Source: Kordia sp965224175 (lineage in GTDB: Bacteria; Bacteroidota; Bacteroidia; Flavobacteriales; Flavobacteriaceae). From it: a stretch of 64,000 nucleotides of DNA. Where the stretch lies: contig NZ_OZ245041.1 in the NCBI RefSeq assembly GCF_965224175.1, forward strand, positions 5,146,001 through 5,210,000. Direction: 5' to 3'. Positions 8,590 through 16,567 of this stretch are shown here, one piece after another; position 1 is the stretch's first letter; every line of letters begins with the position of its first letter. Position numbers and translations under genes: made by a program. Below the pieces are notes generated by a model. That model did not search any database, was not told where the DNA came from, and saw nothing but the letters and a program-made list of their open reading frames with translations.

Positions 8590-8621
8590 ACAATTCATCC
8601 TGAAAAAATTACAATTCAGTA
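8590..8621 (+). promoter_or_regulatory. Candidate LytTR-binding direct repeat (21 bp period)
   Basis: ACAATTCA occurs at 8590-8597 and again at 8611-8618, exactly 21 bp apart, two helical turns. LytTR-type response regulators bind pairs of direct repeats with this period. ATATTTG at 8654-8660 is a possible -7 element. The site precedes the TPR-like gene and the first LytS/2TM/LytTR locus. A matching pair (ACAACTCA, 21 bp) precedes the second LytS/LytTR locus at 15008. Confidence 0.55.
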
Positions 8622-8780
8622 GTTTCTTTTTTTACAGATAGCTGTTTTATAGGATATTTGAACCATCAATCAAATCAATCAAAAAATGATCAGTATCGCA
8701 TTTATCATCGTAGAATATGTTTTTTCAATCATTTAAAAAGACATTCAAAAAAAGTATCAATCATCAAAAAAAAGTAAACA

Positions 8781-9407
8781 ATGAAAAAAGTAGTATTAAT
8801 TTTAAGTCTAGTATTTTTTGGAGCAGTAGCAAATGCACAAACGAAGTATGAAAAAGGAATGAAGAAAGCATTCTCACTTTTAGAAGAAAAGAAAAGTGCA
8901 GAAGCAGCAAACTTATTTGAACGTATATCTTCAGCAGCACCAACAGAATGGTTGCCATCGTACTACGCTGCACAAATTAATATCATGGATGGTTTTACAA
9001 TAAAAGATAAAAGTAAACTAACACAACAATTAGAGAAAGCTCAAAAGCAAATAGACCATGCCACAAGTATTTCACCAAACAATCCAGAAATTATGGTAAT
9101 GCAAGCAATGTTGTATACAGTTTGGGTTGCTTATGATGGTGCTACATACGGAATGCAATATGCTCCAAAAGTGGGAGAAATCTACGCAAAAGCATTTGCA
9201 ATAGCTAAAGATAATCCGAGAGTTGTATTGTGTAAAGCAGAATGGGATATGGGAAGCGCACGTTATTTTGGGAAAGATACAGCACCATATTGTAAAGAAA
9301 TAGAAAGATCAAAAGAACTATTTGAAGCAGAAAAACCAAAGGATGATTTTAGCCCAAGTTGGGGAAAAGAACGTGCTGTGTATATGGTAGGAGAATGTAA
9401 AAAATAA
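8781..9407 (+). CDS. Secreted TPR-like protein
   Basis: A 208-residue protein with signal peptide MKKVVLILSLVFFGAVANA, cleaved before QTKYEKG. It is followed by paired helices of TPR type: AFSLLEEKKSAEAANLFERI, WLPSYYAAQINIMDG and ISPNNPEIMVMQAMLYTV. Proteins of this kind are periplasmic scaffolds; no partner can be named. It is the first gene after the candidate LytTR site. Its expression is therefore plausibly controlled by the LytS/LytTR pair encoded just downstream, which follows after 52 bp. Confidence 0.7.
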   Translation: MKKVVLILSLVFFGAVANAQTKYEKGMKKAFSLLEEKKSAEAANLFERISSAAPTEWLPSYYAAQINIMDGFTIKDKSKLTQQLEKAQKQIDHATSISPNNPEIMVMQAMLYTVWVAYDGATYGMQYAPKVGEIYAKAFAIAKDNPRVVLCKAEWDMGSARYFGKDTAPYCKEIERSKELFEAEKPKDDFSPSWGKERAVYMVGECKK

Positions 9408-9459
9408 ACTGTCGTTTAAAAATCCTTAGTATATTTGAAAGAAGCCAAAACAAATCACC

Positions 9460-10821
9460 ATGAAAGAGTTTAGTAAAGTTGTATTTATCGGATTCCTTAT
9501 TTCCATTTTATTATTAGGTATTGATTTGGTATTTACATACATGGGCGGTGGTTCTATTGAATTTAATAGACGATTGTTAATCACTTTTGGTTACTACTGT
9601 TTGTATTCTATTCCAATAAGTATTGTAAACTCGTACTTTTTTGATTACCTAAATTCAAATGTAACTTGGACGAAAAACTTGAAACGTTACCGTTTATTGA
9701 TAGGTATTGTAGGTTCAGTAATCATTACCATTTTTACTGTTTTTTTAGTGCGAATGGTGCAAGAAATTTTAATAGAAGGTGAAACTTATCAGGAATTTAT
9801 TCAAACAGAAAAACTTGATTTTTACTTTAGAGCATTATTAATTACAATCGTATTCTCTGTTTTTTTTCATGCAATATACTTTTACAAAGAATTACAAAAA
9901 AAGAAAGTTACCGAGCAAAAAATAATTGCAGGAACCGCATCAGCACAGTTTGATGCCTTAAAAAATCAGTTAGATCCACATTTTCTATTCAATAGTTTAA
10001 ATGTACTAAGTTCTTTAATTGATGAAAATCCGCGTCAAGCACAAAAATTTACTTCAGGACTTTCCAAAGTATACAGATATGTATTGGAGCAAAAGAATAA
10101 AGAACTCGTAACGGTTGATGAAGAATTAAAGTTTGCTAAAACATATATGAGTTTGCTAAAAATGCGCTTTGAAGACAGTATTATTTTTGAAGCTCCAGAA
10201 GCAGCTAGTAATCCAGAGAGTAAAGTAGTGCCACTGTCATTACAGTTATTACTAGAAAACGCGGTAAAACACAATAGAGTAACGCCTTCAAAACCGTTAC
10301 ACATAAAAATATACGAAGATAAAGGGAATTTGATCATACAAAATAACCTTCAAGAAAAACAAATCGTAAAAAAGAGTAGTGGCGTAGGTTTAAGTAATAT
10401 AACACAGCGATACAATTTACTTACTCAACGTCAGGTTTATATTAACAAGACAGCATCGGACTTTCAAGTAGCAATTCCGATGCTCACAAAACAAAAAGAA
10501 GTCATGAGACAACGAGCAATAGGTACAGGAGAAAAAGGTTTGGACGATCAATACATTCAAGCAAGAAAACATGTAGAACGTTTAAAAGAGTTTTATTATA
10601 ATTTATTATCGTACTGTTTAGTCATTCCGTTTTTAGCATTCATTAACTGGAGAACAAGTTGGGAATTCCAATGGTTTTGGTTTCCAATGTTTGGTTGGGG
10701 AATTGGGGTAGCTTTTCATGCCATGAGCGTATACGTTGAAGATGGACGTTTTGGGAAAAACTGGGAAGAGCGTAAAATTAGAGAATACATGGAACAAGAA
10801 GAACGTAAAAAATGGAGATAA
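9460..10821 (+). CDS. LytS-type sensor histidine kinase fused to a 2TM domain
   Basis: A 453-residue protein. The N-terminus has four membrane spans (about residues 8-30, 42-62, 78-98 and 122-142). The kinase core begins at QLDPHFLFNSLN, where His174 is the predicted phosphoacceptor. Its N-box region is LLLENAVKHNRV. An HATPase glycine motif (SSGVGLSNI) follows. Residues about 360-453 form a 2TM domain ending WEERKIREYMEQEE, the same signature as the three small proteins encoded next. The stop overlaps the next start by 10 bp. It probably phosphorylates the LytTR regulator at 12196. The kinase-2TM fusion shows that 2TM domains act in the same complex. Confidence 0.9.
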   Translation: MKEFSKVVFIGFLISILLLGIDLVFTYMGGGSIEFNRRLLITFGYYCLYSIPISIVNSYFFDYLNSNVTWTKNLKRYRLLIGIVGSVIITIFTVFLVRMVQEILIEGETYQEFIQTEKLDFYFRALLITIVFSVFFHAIYFYKELQKKKVTEQKIIAGTASAQFDALKNQLDPHFLFNSLNVLSSLIDENPRQAQKFTSGLSKVYRYVLEQKNKELVTVDEELKFAKTYMSLLKMRFEDSIIFEAPEAASNPESKVVPLSLQLLLENAVKHNRVTPSKPLHIKIYEDKGNLIIQNNLQEKQIVKKSSGVGLSNITQRYNLLTQRQVYINKTASDFQVAIPMLTKQKEVMRQRAIGTGEKGLDDQYIQARKHVERLKEFYYNLLSYCLVIPFLAFINWRTSWEFQWFWFPMFGWGIGVAFHAMSVYVEDGRFGKNWEERKIREYMEQEERKKWR

Positions 10822-11156
10822 TAGAAGATAAAGATCATGAAAAAGCGCAAGCATATTTACGCGCTGAGAAAAAAGTGAAAAACATTAGAGGTTTTTATGT
10901 GCATCTTTTAGTGTATTTATGTGTAAATCTATTCATTAGCATTAAAAAAATAATGAGGAATTTAGACAATGGAGAAACATTCAATGAAGCTTTTTTTGAC
11001 TTTGGAACATTCATAGTTTGGCTAGCTTGGGGAATTGGATTGGCATTTCATGCATATAGTATTTTTGTAAAGAATGGCATCTTAGGAAGCGAATGGGAAG
11101 AGCGAAAAATACGAGAATACATGGGAAGAGAAGATCAACATAAACGATACAACTAA
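10812..11156 (+). CDS. 2TM domain-containing protein (paralogue 1)
   Basis: A 114-residue protein consisting of little more than one 2TM domain: an amphipathic helix (AQAYLRAEKKVKNIRGFYVHL), a first span, a short loop, a second span with WGIGLAFHAYSIF, and the conserved tail WEERKIREYMG. Its ATG lies within the last codons of the kinase gene, so translation is coupled. It probably forms membrane oligomers with the kinase 2TM domain; the function of the family is not established. Confidence 0.88.
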   Translation: MEIIEDKDHEKAQAYLRAEKKVKNIRGFYVHLLVYLCVNLFISIKKIMRNLDNGETFNEAFFDFGTFIVWLAWGIGLAFHAYSIFVKNGILGSEWEERKIREYMGREDQHKRYN

Positions 11157-11491
11157 TGGAAACATACAGAAATATAAAAGATACTAGAAGAAATGACGCT
11201 TATGAAAGTGCTAAAAGACGCGTAGTCGCATTGCGAAAGTTTTACAAGCATTTAACAATCTATGTTTTGGTAAATTTATTTGTCTCTTTTCGAGAGTTTT
11301 ATCATAACATAGAAGCTGGAGCAACGATAAAAAGTTCGTTTACAGATGGAGATGTATATACACTTTGGATTATTTGGGGAATTGTTTTGTTCATACATGG
11401 GACGAATGTTTTTTCAAGTATTAACATCTTCGGACACAAATGGGAAGAACGAAAAATTCAACAATATATGAACGAGGAAACTCGTAGTTAA
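11156..11491 (+). CDS. 2TM domain-containing protein (paralogue 2)
   Basis: A 111-residue protein with the same plan: a basic amphipathic start (YESAKRRVVALRKFYKHL), two spans, and the tail WEERKIQQYMNEE. In the second span the usual AFHA is replaced by VLFIHGTNVF, so this is the most diverged copy. Its ATG shares one base with the preceding stop (TAATG), indicating tight translational coupling. It probably interacts with the other 2TM proteins of the operon. Confidence 0.85.
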   Translation: METYRNIKDTRRNDAYESAKRRVVALRKFYKHLTIYVLVNLFVSFREFYHNIEAGATIKSSFTDGDVYTLWIIWGIVLFIHGTNVFSSINIFGHKWEERKIQQYMNEETRS

Positions 11492-11509
11492 CACATTAAA
11501 AAAAAGATT

Positions 11510-11872
11510 ATGGAAAGATTGCCTTCAACAAAAACATCGGAGTCATCTTCATCATTCAATTATAATAGAAGCTATCAAGATGAAGAACGCTATATGCGAG
11601 CCCGAAAAAAAGTAGAAAAGTTAAAAGGTTTTTACGGACATTTAGCTTCTTATATCATTATAAATGTATTTATTTTAGCACTGATTGGCTTTAACTTAGA
11701 CAAAGGAGATAACTTTTGGACGTTTGGGCATTTTTCTACAGCTTTCTTTTGGGGAATTGGAATTGCATTTCATGCAGCAGGTGTTTTTGGACCTGATTTA
11801 ATGCTAGGGAAGAAGTGGGAAGAACGAAAAATTAAAGAATACATGTCAGACAACAGTCAAAACTGGGAATAA
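11510..11872 (+). CDS. 2TM domain-containing protein (paralogue 3)
   Basis: A 120-residue protein with a Ser-rich disordered N-terminus of about 22 residues. The 2TM unit follows: YMRARKKVEKLKGFYGHL, two spans, WGIGIAFHAAGVF, and the tail WEERKIKEYMSDN. It is last of three free 2TM genes between the kinase and its likely response regulator. The extra polar N-terminus distinguishes it and might be a contact surface. The gene ends before a 323 bp non-coding stretch that contains the repeats at 11885-12037. Confidence 0.85.
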   Translation: MERLPSTKTSESSSSFNYNRSYQDEERYMRARKKVEKLKGFYGHLASYIIINVFILALIGFNLDKGDNFWTFGHFSTAFFWGIGIAFHAAGVFGPDLMLGKKWEERKIKEYMSDNSQNWE

Positions 11873-11884
11873 CTTTTTACATTA

Positions 11885-12060
11885 TAAATGTTGAATGATG
11901 AATTTTAAATGTAAAAGTATTTTGTCCATTGAATAATACAAAGCGTCACTTCGAGTGATTTTTCAAAATAAAATGAAGAAAAATTGTATCGAGAAGTACT
12001 ATGAAATTATAAATGTTGAATGATACATTTTAAATAAAAAGTATTATAATGAGTTTGCGA
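11885..12060 (+). repeat. Composite intergenic repeat (heptamers plus GTCACTTCGAGTGA and GACGAAGTAA modules)
   Basis: This is most of the 323 bp gap between the 2TM genes and the LytTR gene. It contains two heptamer runs (11885-11912 and 12010-12037), each followed by an AGTATT stretch. Between them are a CGTCACTTCGAGTGATTTTT module and a TTGTATCGAGAAGTACT module; a TTTGCGACGAAGTAA module follows. The same modules recur in inverted order at 24940-25140. No coding frame is seen. Confidence 0.65.
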
Positions 12061-12195
12061 CGAAGTAAATTATTTATTGAGAAACAAATTGCAACCTTTT
12101 TTTAAAACGTTCACAATAGCATTTCTAAAAACGAATCAACAAATCCGCAAACATAAAATCATCAACCAAAAAAATAAAACAACACAACCAATCAT

Positions 12196-12951
12196 ATGAA
12201 AGTAATCATCATTGAAGACGAAAAACCATCTGCAAGAAGACTCAATCGAATGCTAGAAGCAGAAGATTTGCAAGTGGAAGTAATGTTGCATTCTGTGGCT
12301 GAGTCTGTAGAATGGTTTCAAAATAACGAGCATCCTGATTTGATATTCCTTGACATTCAATTGTCTGACGGATTGTCCTTTGAAATATTTGAAGTGATCG
12401 ATATTACTTCTGCAATTATTTTTACAACGGCTTATGACGAATATGCACTACAAGCTTTCAAGCTAAATAGTATCGATTACTTGTTAAAGCCAATTGACGA
12501 AGACGAATTAATTACTGCTGTTGATAAATACAAATCGCGCGCGCCAAAAACGCAGAATGTTCAATTGAATTTTGACGATATCAAAAAATTATTAGTAAAT
12601 CCTATAGAGCGTACTTATAAAAAGCGTTACACGGTAAAAGTTGGTCAACATTTAAAAATGCTTCCTATCGACGAAATAGAGTGTTTTTACAGTGAAAACA
12701 AAGGAACATATGCACACACCATAGAAGGAAGAAATTATCTTTTGGAAACTTCTTTAGAAAACCTAGAAGATGAATTGTCACCCGAAATATTCTATCGTGT
12801 GAGTAGAAAATTTTATATCAATATCAATGCGATCAAAGACATTGTAAGTTACACCAACTCTCGATTGCAAATAAAACTACACAACTTTAAAGAACAAGAA
12901 ATCATTGTAAGTCGCGAGCGTGTAAAAGACTTCAAAAATTGGTTGAATTAG
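12196..12951 (+). CDS. LytTR-family response regulator
   Basis: A 251-residue protein. The receiver domain occupies residues 1-115, with acidic pocket EDE near residue 8, phosphoacceptor Asp53 in IFLDIQL, the Thr of FTTAYD and Lys of LLKPID. The LytTR DNA-binding domain covers about residues 145-251, with VKVGQHLKMLPIDEIECFYSE and the closing SRERVKDFKNWL. It is the likely partner of the LytS kinase at 9460. The candidate target is the 21 bp direct repeat at 8590. It is 64 percent-like in layout to the second regulator at 16564 and shares the same C-terminal sequence, so cross-talk is possible. Confidence 0.92.
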   Translation: MKVIIIEDEKPSARRLNRMLEAEDLQVEVMLHSVAESVEWFQNNEHPDLIFLDIQLSDGLSFEIFEVIDITSAIIFTTAYDEYALQAFKLNSIDYLLKPIDEDELITAVDKYKSRAPKTQNVQLNFDDIKKLLVNPIERTYKKRYTVKVGQHLKMLPIDEIECFYSENKGTYAHTIEGRNYLLETSLENLEDELSPEIFYRVSRKFYININAIKDIVSYTNSRLQIKLHNFKEQEIIVSRERVKDFKNWLN

Positions 12952-13048
12952 GTTTTGTGTCAGAAAACTATAGTTTTAAAAAAGGCTAAATTCCAGTTAC
13001 ATATATGTTACCTGTGTAGCTAAAAAAATATCCTTTTACGTAAAAACA

Positions 13049-13078
13049 CAAATATAGTTGCTTAGCTAACTATATTTG
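13049..13078 (+). promoter_or_regulatory. MarR operator 1 overlapping the promoter
   Basis: A palindrome with perfect 11-bp arms, CAAATATAGTT (13049-13059) and AACTATATTTG (13068-13078), around GCTTAGCT. The right arm contains TATATTTG, a match to the -7 box TAnnTTTG. The core AGTTGCTTAGCTAACT recurs with two changes at 13534. The location fits autorepression of the MarR gene starting at 13093. Confidence 0.7.
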
Positions 13079-13092
13079 TGTATATTTGCTAT

Positions 13093-13521
13093 ATGATTAA
13101 TAATAGAAATACTTACTTCCAAATAGAGCTTACAGCAAGAAGGATTAGACAATATGGACAAAATATACTTAAGTCTCAAGGAATTGACATTACAATAGAG
13201 CAATGGCTAGTATTGAACGTAATAAATGAAAATGAATCTATAAATCAAATTGATGTTGGAGAGAAACTTGTGAAAGATAAACCAACAATCTCAAGAATGG
13301 TAAACCATTTAGAAAAAAAAGGGTTTATTACAAAGACATCTTCCTCCGTAGATTCAAGAAAATTTGAACTAAATATATCCAAAAAAGGGAAAACAATGAT
13401 TAATAATCTATACCCTACTATTGAGAAAATTCGTTTTAAAGGTTTAAACGAATTGTCTAAAAAAGAAATAGAAAGCATTGAAAATATTTTAAAAAAAATT
13501 CAAAAAAATATAGATAGCTAA
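13093..13521 (+). CDS. MarR family transcriptional regulator
   Basis: A 142-residue winged-helix protein. I chose the ATG at 13093 rather than the GTG at 13078, because the GTG lies in the operator and adds only five residues. The helix-turn-helix is IDVGEKLVKDKPTISRMVNHLEKKG near residues 55-80, followed by the wing with SSVDSRKFELNISKKG. MarR proteins are dimeric repressors released by small ligands. The two palindromes at 13049 and 13534 are its likely operators. They imply control of itself and of the small lipoprotein gene 49 bp downstream. The ligand is unknown. Confidence 0.88.
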   Translation: MINNRNTYFQIELTARRIRQYGQNILKSQGIDITIEQWLVLNVINENESINQIDVGEKLVKDKPTISRMVNHLEKKGFITKTSSSVDSRKFELNISKKGKTMINNLYPTIEKIRFKGLNELSKKEIESIENILKKIQKNIDS

Positions 13522-13533
13522 TTTTATATTTTT

Positions 13534-13549
13534 AGTTGTCTAGCTAACT
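13534..13549 (+). promoter_or_regulatory. MarR operator 2
   Basis: AGTTGTCTAGCTAACT matches the core of the first operator in 14 of 16 positions. It lies 22 bp before the ATG of the next gene. This suggests that the MarR protein controls that gene separately as well as through read-through. Confidence 0.65.
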
Positions 13550-13570
13550 TTAATAAATAAATTTAAAATC

Positions 13571-14002
13571 ATGAAAACAAGAATTTTTGCCTTTTTAACC
13601 ATCTTTACACTATTATCTTGCCAATCTAATGCACAAGATAGTGCTATAAGCGATGTGAAATCAACAATAGAATCTTATATAGATGCTGGAGATACAAATG
13701 ATGTAGTAAAATTAAAGCCTCATCTGCATACCGACTTTAGAGTAGTTTTATATGATAATAAAAAGAGTAAGACCTCTATTCTAGATAAGTCAACTTATGT
13801 TTCTTTTATTGATACTAAAAAATTTGGAGGATATGAAAGAACTGCTAATTATGAAGATTTTCAGTTCATCGAAAAAAATATGGCAACTGTAAAAGTAACC
13901 CTTACAAGTCCGGGTAAACCAACATTAAGGAATTTTTATTCTCTAGTGAAAATTAAAAATAATTGGTTGGTAATTCAAGATTATGTTATTCTAATTCCAT
14001 AA
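13571..14002 (+). CDS. NTF2/SnoaL-like (putative lumazine-binding type) lipoprotein
   Basis: A 143-residue protein with a lipoprotein signal (FTLLSCQSN). The mature part has the order of a cone-shaped NTF2-like fold: helix DVKSTIESYIDAGDTNDVVKL, HTDFRVVLYDN, then strands ending VKIKNNWLVIQDYVI. This resembles the lumazine-binding-like branch of the SnoaL/NTF2 superfamily, whose members bind small hydrophobic ligands; most have no known activity. It is under apparent control of the MarR regulator upstream, so it may handle the compound sensed by that regulator. Confidence 0.75.
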   Translation: MKTRIFAFLTIFTLLSCQSNAQDSAISDVKSTIESYIDAGDTNDVVKLKPHLHTDFRVVLYDNKKSKTSILDKSTYVSFIDTKKFGGYERTANYEDFQFIEKNMATVKVTLTSPGKPTLRNFYSLVKIKNNWLVIQDYVILIP

Positions 14003-14084
14003 ACTATCAATCAATTAATTAATTCTAACAAGTTTGTAGACCTTGATTAAGGTTGCAAAAAGCCAGCAGGTAATACTGTATAAA

Positions 14085-14129
14085 AAACATAGGGCATTTG
14101 GCGCTTAGTCAAATGTCCTACGTTTTTTT
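14085..14129 (+). terminator. Rho-independent terminator
   Basis: Arms 14085-14100 (AAACATAGGGCATTTG) and 14110-14125 (CAAATGTCCTACGTTT) pair over 16 bp with two wobbles around a 9-base loop, followed by more T. It ends the MarR-lipoprotein unit. Confidence 0.8.
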
Positions 14130-14140
14130 ACTAAATCACT

Positions 14141-14262
14141 AGATATAAAATTTGGCGTTTACAGTTGAGAAGATAAACACAAAATATTTATATTTGGTTT
14201 AGTTATAACCGTGGACTTAGTGATAATCCGCTGCCCTCCGTTTCTTACACTGAACGTTATGT
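14141..14262 (-). repeat. Diverged copy of the cassette-type element at 55301
   Basis: Read in reverse complement, this stretch aligns with the left part of the element at 55301-55440. It shares the end AACGTTCAGT(A/G)TAAGAAACG, the AGTGCTTA/AGTGATAA region, the CCAAATATAA block and the AAATTTGGC block. Relative to the upstream plus-strand gene it has the same 3'-side position and orientation as the elements in the 52-64 kb array. The matching second end is not clear, so it is probably a relict. Confidence 0.55.
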
Positions 14263-14316
14263 TTAACAAAATCTATTTCTGAATAAAAATTACATGATAT
14301 GACAATTCATAAAAAG

Positions 14317-14339
14317 AGCGAGCTTGTTACAAGCTCGCT
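14317..14339 (-). terminator. Hairpin terminator of the Cys-rich protein gene
   Basis: A perfect 10-bp stem, AGCGAGCTTG and CAAGCTCGCT, with a TTA loop. On the minus strand it is followed by CTTTTTATG. It lies 48 bp after the stop of the gene at 14387. Confidence 0.75.
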
Positions 14340-14386
14340 TTACATTTGGATTTGATGTATGTAGTATTGTTGAAAGCTAATGGTAT

Positions 14387-14731
14387 TTAACAATTACCCC
14401 ATATAACTCCTGTCCAGATTGCAGAACCTTGGAAATATACAGTTGCTTTTATTCCCTTAAAAGGTGGCACTCCAATTCTGAAACCACAGGATTCCATGCA
14501 TACTTTTACACTAGCATCAACAGGAATACTTAATGGAACATTGAAACAAATATCACCAACAATTGGGAAATTAACACAAATACGACCATTTTCATATTTT
14601 GCACCAACACATACTGAAATTTTTGCCGCTTGAGTACTTGGATGAAATTCAAAAGCTTGTGCTTTAGCATGACTAACTTCTCCGTGAGTTTTAGTTAAAT
14701 CAGGAACGATATTATTATTTTCTTGACACAT
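14387..14731 (-). CDS. Small Cys-rich protein of unknown family
   Basis: A 114-residue protein without signal peptide. The first about 35 residues are polar (MCQENNNIVPDLTKTHGEVS). The rest alternates hydrophobic and polar residues, as in a beta-rich domain, with seven cysteines in patterns such as ISVCVGAKYENGRICVNFP and VCMESCGFRIG. It ends at a C-terminal Cys after IWTGVIWGN. A hairpin terminator and long flanking non-coding stretches make it a single-gene unit. I do not recognise it. Possibilities include a secreted peptide with an atypical leader or a metal-binding protein. Confidence 0.6.
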   Translation of the reverse strand: MCQENNNIVPDLTKTHGEVSHAKAQAFEFHPSTQAAKISVCVGAKYENGRICVNFPIVGDICFNVPLSIPVDASVKVCMESCGFRIGVPPFKGIKATVYFQGSAIWTGVIWGNC

Positions 14732-15007
14732 AATTTATATATTAAGTTATATTTCCTACTCTATTTTAATTGGCTTTTCGGATTTCGCCTTTTGTAATGA
14801 AAAACTGAAAGTAGCTACGTTATCGAATATTTTATTTTTAATTACAGCGTAAAATTGAAGAATTAATAACCTGAATTATGAAATAATGTAATCAGTACTA
14901 GATATTTATGCATAAGAATACTAATTCTAGGAATAAGAGAAAAGACATAACAAATACATACGTTGGTTATAAATGAAGATGTTTATACGTGTATTGTTAT
15001 CTAAAAA

Positions 15008-15039
15008 ACAACTCACTAAGCTCAAACCACAACTCACTA
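15008..15039 (+). promoter_or_regulatory. Candidate LytTR-binding direct repeat (21 bp period)
   Basis: The 11-mer ACAACTCACTA occurs at 15008-15018 and 15029-15039, exactly 21 bp apart. ATATTTG follows at 15057-15063. It lies 62 bp before the second LytS gene and shares ACAAYTCA and the spacing with the site at 8590. The rest of the 369 bp gap (14732-15100) shows nothing else recognisable. Confidence 0.6.
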
Positions 15040-15100
15040 TCATTTTTTTGAGCAGCATATTTGTTTTATTGACTTTTATACTTGAAATTTAAAAACAAGT

Positions 15101-16567
15101 ATGATGAACATAAAAACAATATCTTCTTTACTAAGTAAAACAGGCTTATCTTTTATAATTGTAAGTGCTGCGGTCTACATATTTGGAATGTTTGCATCTG
15201 GAATGGATGTCCGAATTCTAACAGCTGAATTTATAGAAGTTTTACCTTTTATGATTCCGTTTTTATTGGGAATACTTTTTACGTTTCATTACGTTAATCA
15301 TAAGATGCTTGTTAAAAAACTAACCAACAAAATATATCCATATTTTTTATATACAATTCTAACTCCTACTGTAGTTGCAGGAATATTAGGTTCATTATTA
15401 ATGTATGTGTTGAGAGATAAATTTAGTCTATTATTAATAGTAAACCACATGACAACTGGAGGAGCTATTATACTATTCTTAGCTTTTTATTATTATATAA
15501 GATATAATTATACTACTGAAAACAATAATGGATACAAATCATTTTTGATTCGTAAAGCTCCGTATAAGACAATTATATTATATGCTATAGGCTTATCGCT
15601 TTTAAATTGTATTGGACAAAGTATTTTGCTGTTTAGCTTTTCTTTAAAGAATAGTTTATTGGTTTTTATTGATAGCCTAATTATTGCCGCGATCTGTTGG
15701 TATGCTGTTTGTCTTGTAAATAAATATGTAGGAGGAAAGCTGTCATCTTCTTTATTAATAGTGATTTCAATACTAACAATCGTTATTTGTATGCAACCTA
15801 TCATTATTGGAATTAAGTATCTACAGATATTCATCTTGGGGCACAAAGGAATTCCATTTCATAGATATACGATTTTTGATTACATACGATTTAATCTATT
15901 GCAGAGTATTTATGTAGTTTTTTGTGTGTTATTTTATCAATTTTTATACTTTTCTATAACACGATCGGCGGAACAAAAAGCATTTAAAGAAGAAATAGGA
16001 AAACAAACGGAAAAGTATGAAAACTTACGCCGTCAGTTAAGTCCACATTTTTTGTTTAATAATCTCAATGTATTGACTGCTTTGATTGAGGAAAATCCGC
16101 AGCGAGCAGTTCGTTTCTCAGAATCTTTAGGAAATATTTACAGACATTTTCTTAGTCAGGAAAATGAAGATGTTGTTTCGTTACAAAATGCACTTTCTTT
16201 CTCAAAAGACTACTTAGAACTCTTAAAATATCGTTATGAAGAAGCTTTTCAGTACGTGTTGCCAACAAAAGAAGTTTCAAACGCATACATCATTCCTTTA
16301 GCTTTACAACAAGTGATAGAAAACACTATTAAACACAATGAAGTTTCTAAAGAAAAACCATTGTTTGTTAGTATTGCAATACAGAATAATTATATCATCA
16401 TTCAAAATACAAAACAATTAAAAACACAATTTGAAAACTCCAAAAGAACAGGAATAGAGAATATAAAAACACGTTATGCTTTTTTTACGGATGAAAAAGT
16501 GATTGTTGAAGATGCTGAAAGTACATTCACGATCCAGTTACCACTTTTAAACCTAGAGAACTCATGA
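15101..16567 (+). CDS. LytS-type sensor histidine kinase
   Basis: A 488-residue protein with about eight membrane spans in residues 10-290. A short coiled stretch follows, then the kinase core LRRQLSPHFLFNNLN with His316 as predicted phosphoacceptor. Next come LQQVIENTIKHNEV (N-box) and a glycine motif around RTGIENIKTRY. Unlike the kinase at 9460 it has no 2TM domain and has twice the number of spans, so its input differs. Its TGA overlaps the ATG of the regulator (ATGA), fixing the pair. The direct repeat at 15008 suggests autoregulation. Confidence 0.9.
   Translation: MMNIKTISSLLSKTGLSFIIVSAAVYIFGMFASGMDVRILTAEFIEVLPFMIPFLLGILFTFHYVNHKMLVKKLTNKIYPYFLYTILTPTVVAGILGSLLMYVLRDKFSLLLIVNHMTTGGAIILFLAFYYYIRYNYTTENNNGYKSFLIRKAPYKTIILYAIGLSLLNCIGQSILLFSFSLKNSLLVFIDSLIIAAICWYAVCLVNKYVGGKLSSSLLIVISILTIVICMQPIIIGIKYLQIFILGHKGIPFHRYTIFDYIRFNLLQSIYVVFCVLFYQFLYFSITRSAEQKAFKEEIGKQTEKYENLRRQLSPHFLFNNLNVLTALIEENPQRAVRFSESLGNIYRHFLSQENEDVVSLQNALSFSKDYLELLKYRYEEAFQYVLPTKEVSNAYIIPLALQQVIENTIKHNEVSKEKPLFVSIAIQNNYIIIQNTKQLKTQFENSKRTGIENIKTRYAFFTDEKVIVEDAESTFTIQLPLLNLENS

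Noticed and set aside
13081..13088. Second TATATTTG as promoter of the MarR gene
   Set aside because: Transcription would begin at or after the start codon; the box at 13071 is better placed.
13078..13092. GTG start five codons upstream for the MarR gene
   Set aside because: It overlaps the palindromic operator and promoter box, and the family begins at the ATG 13093.
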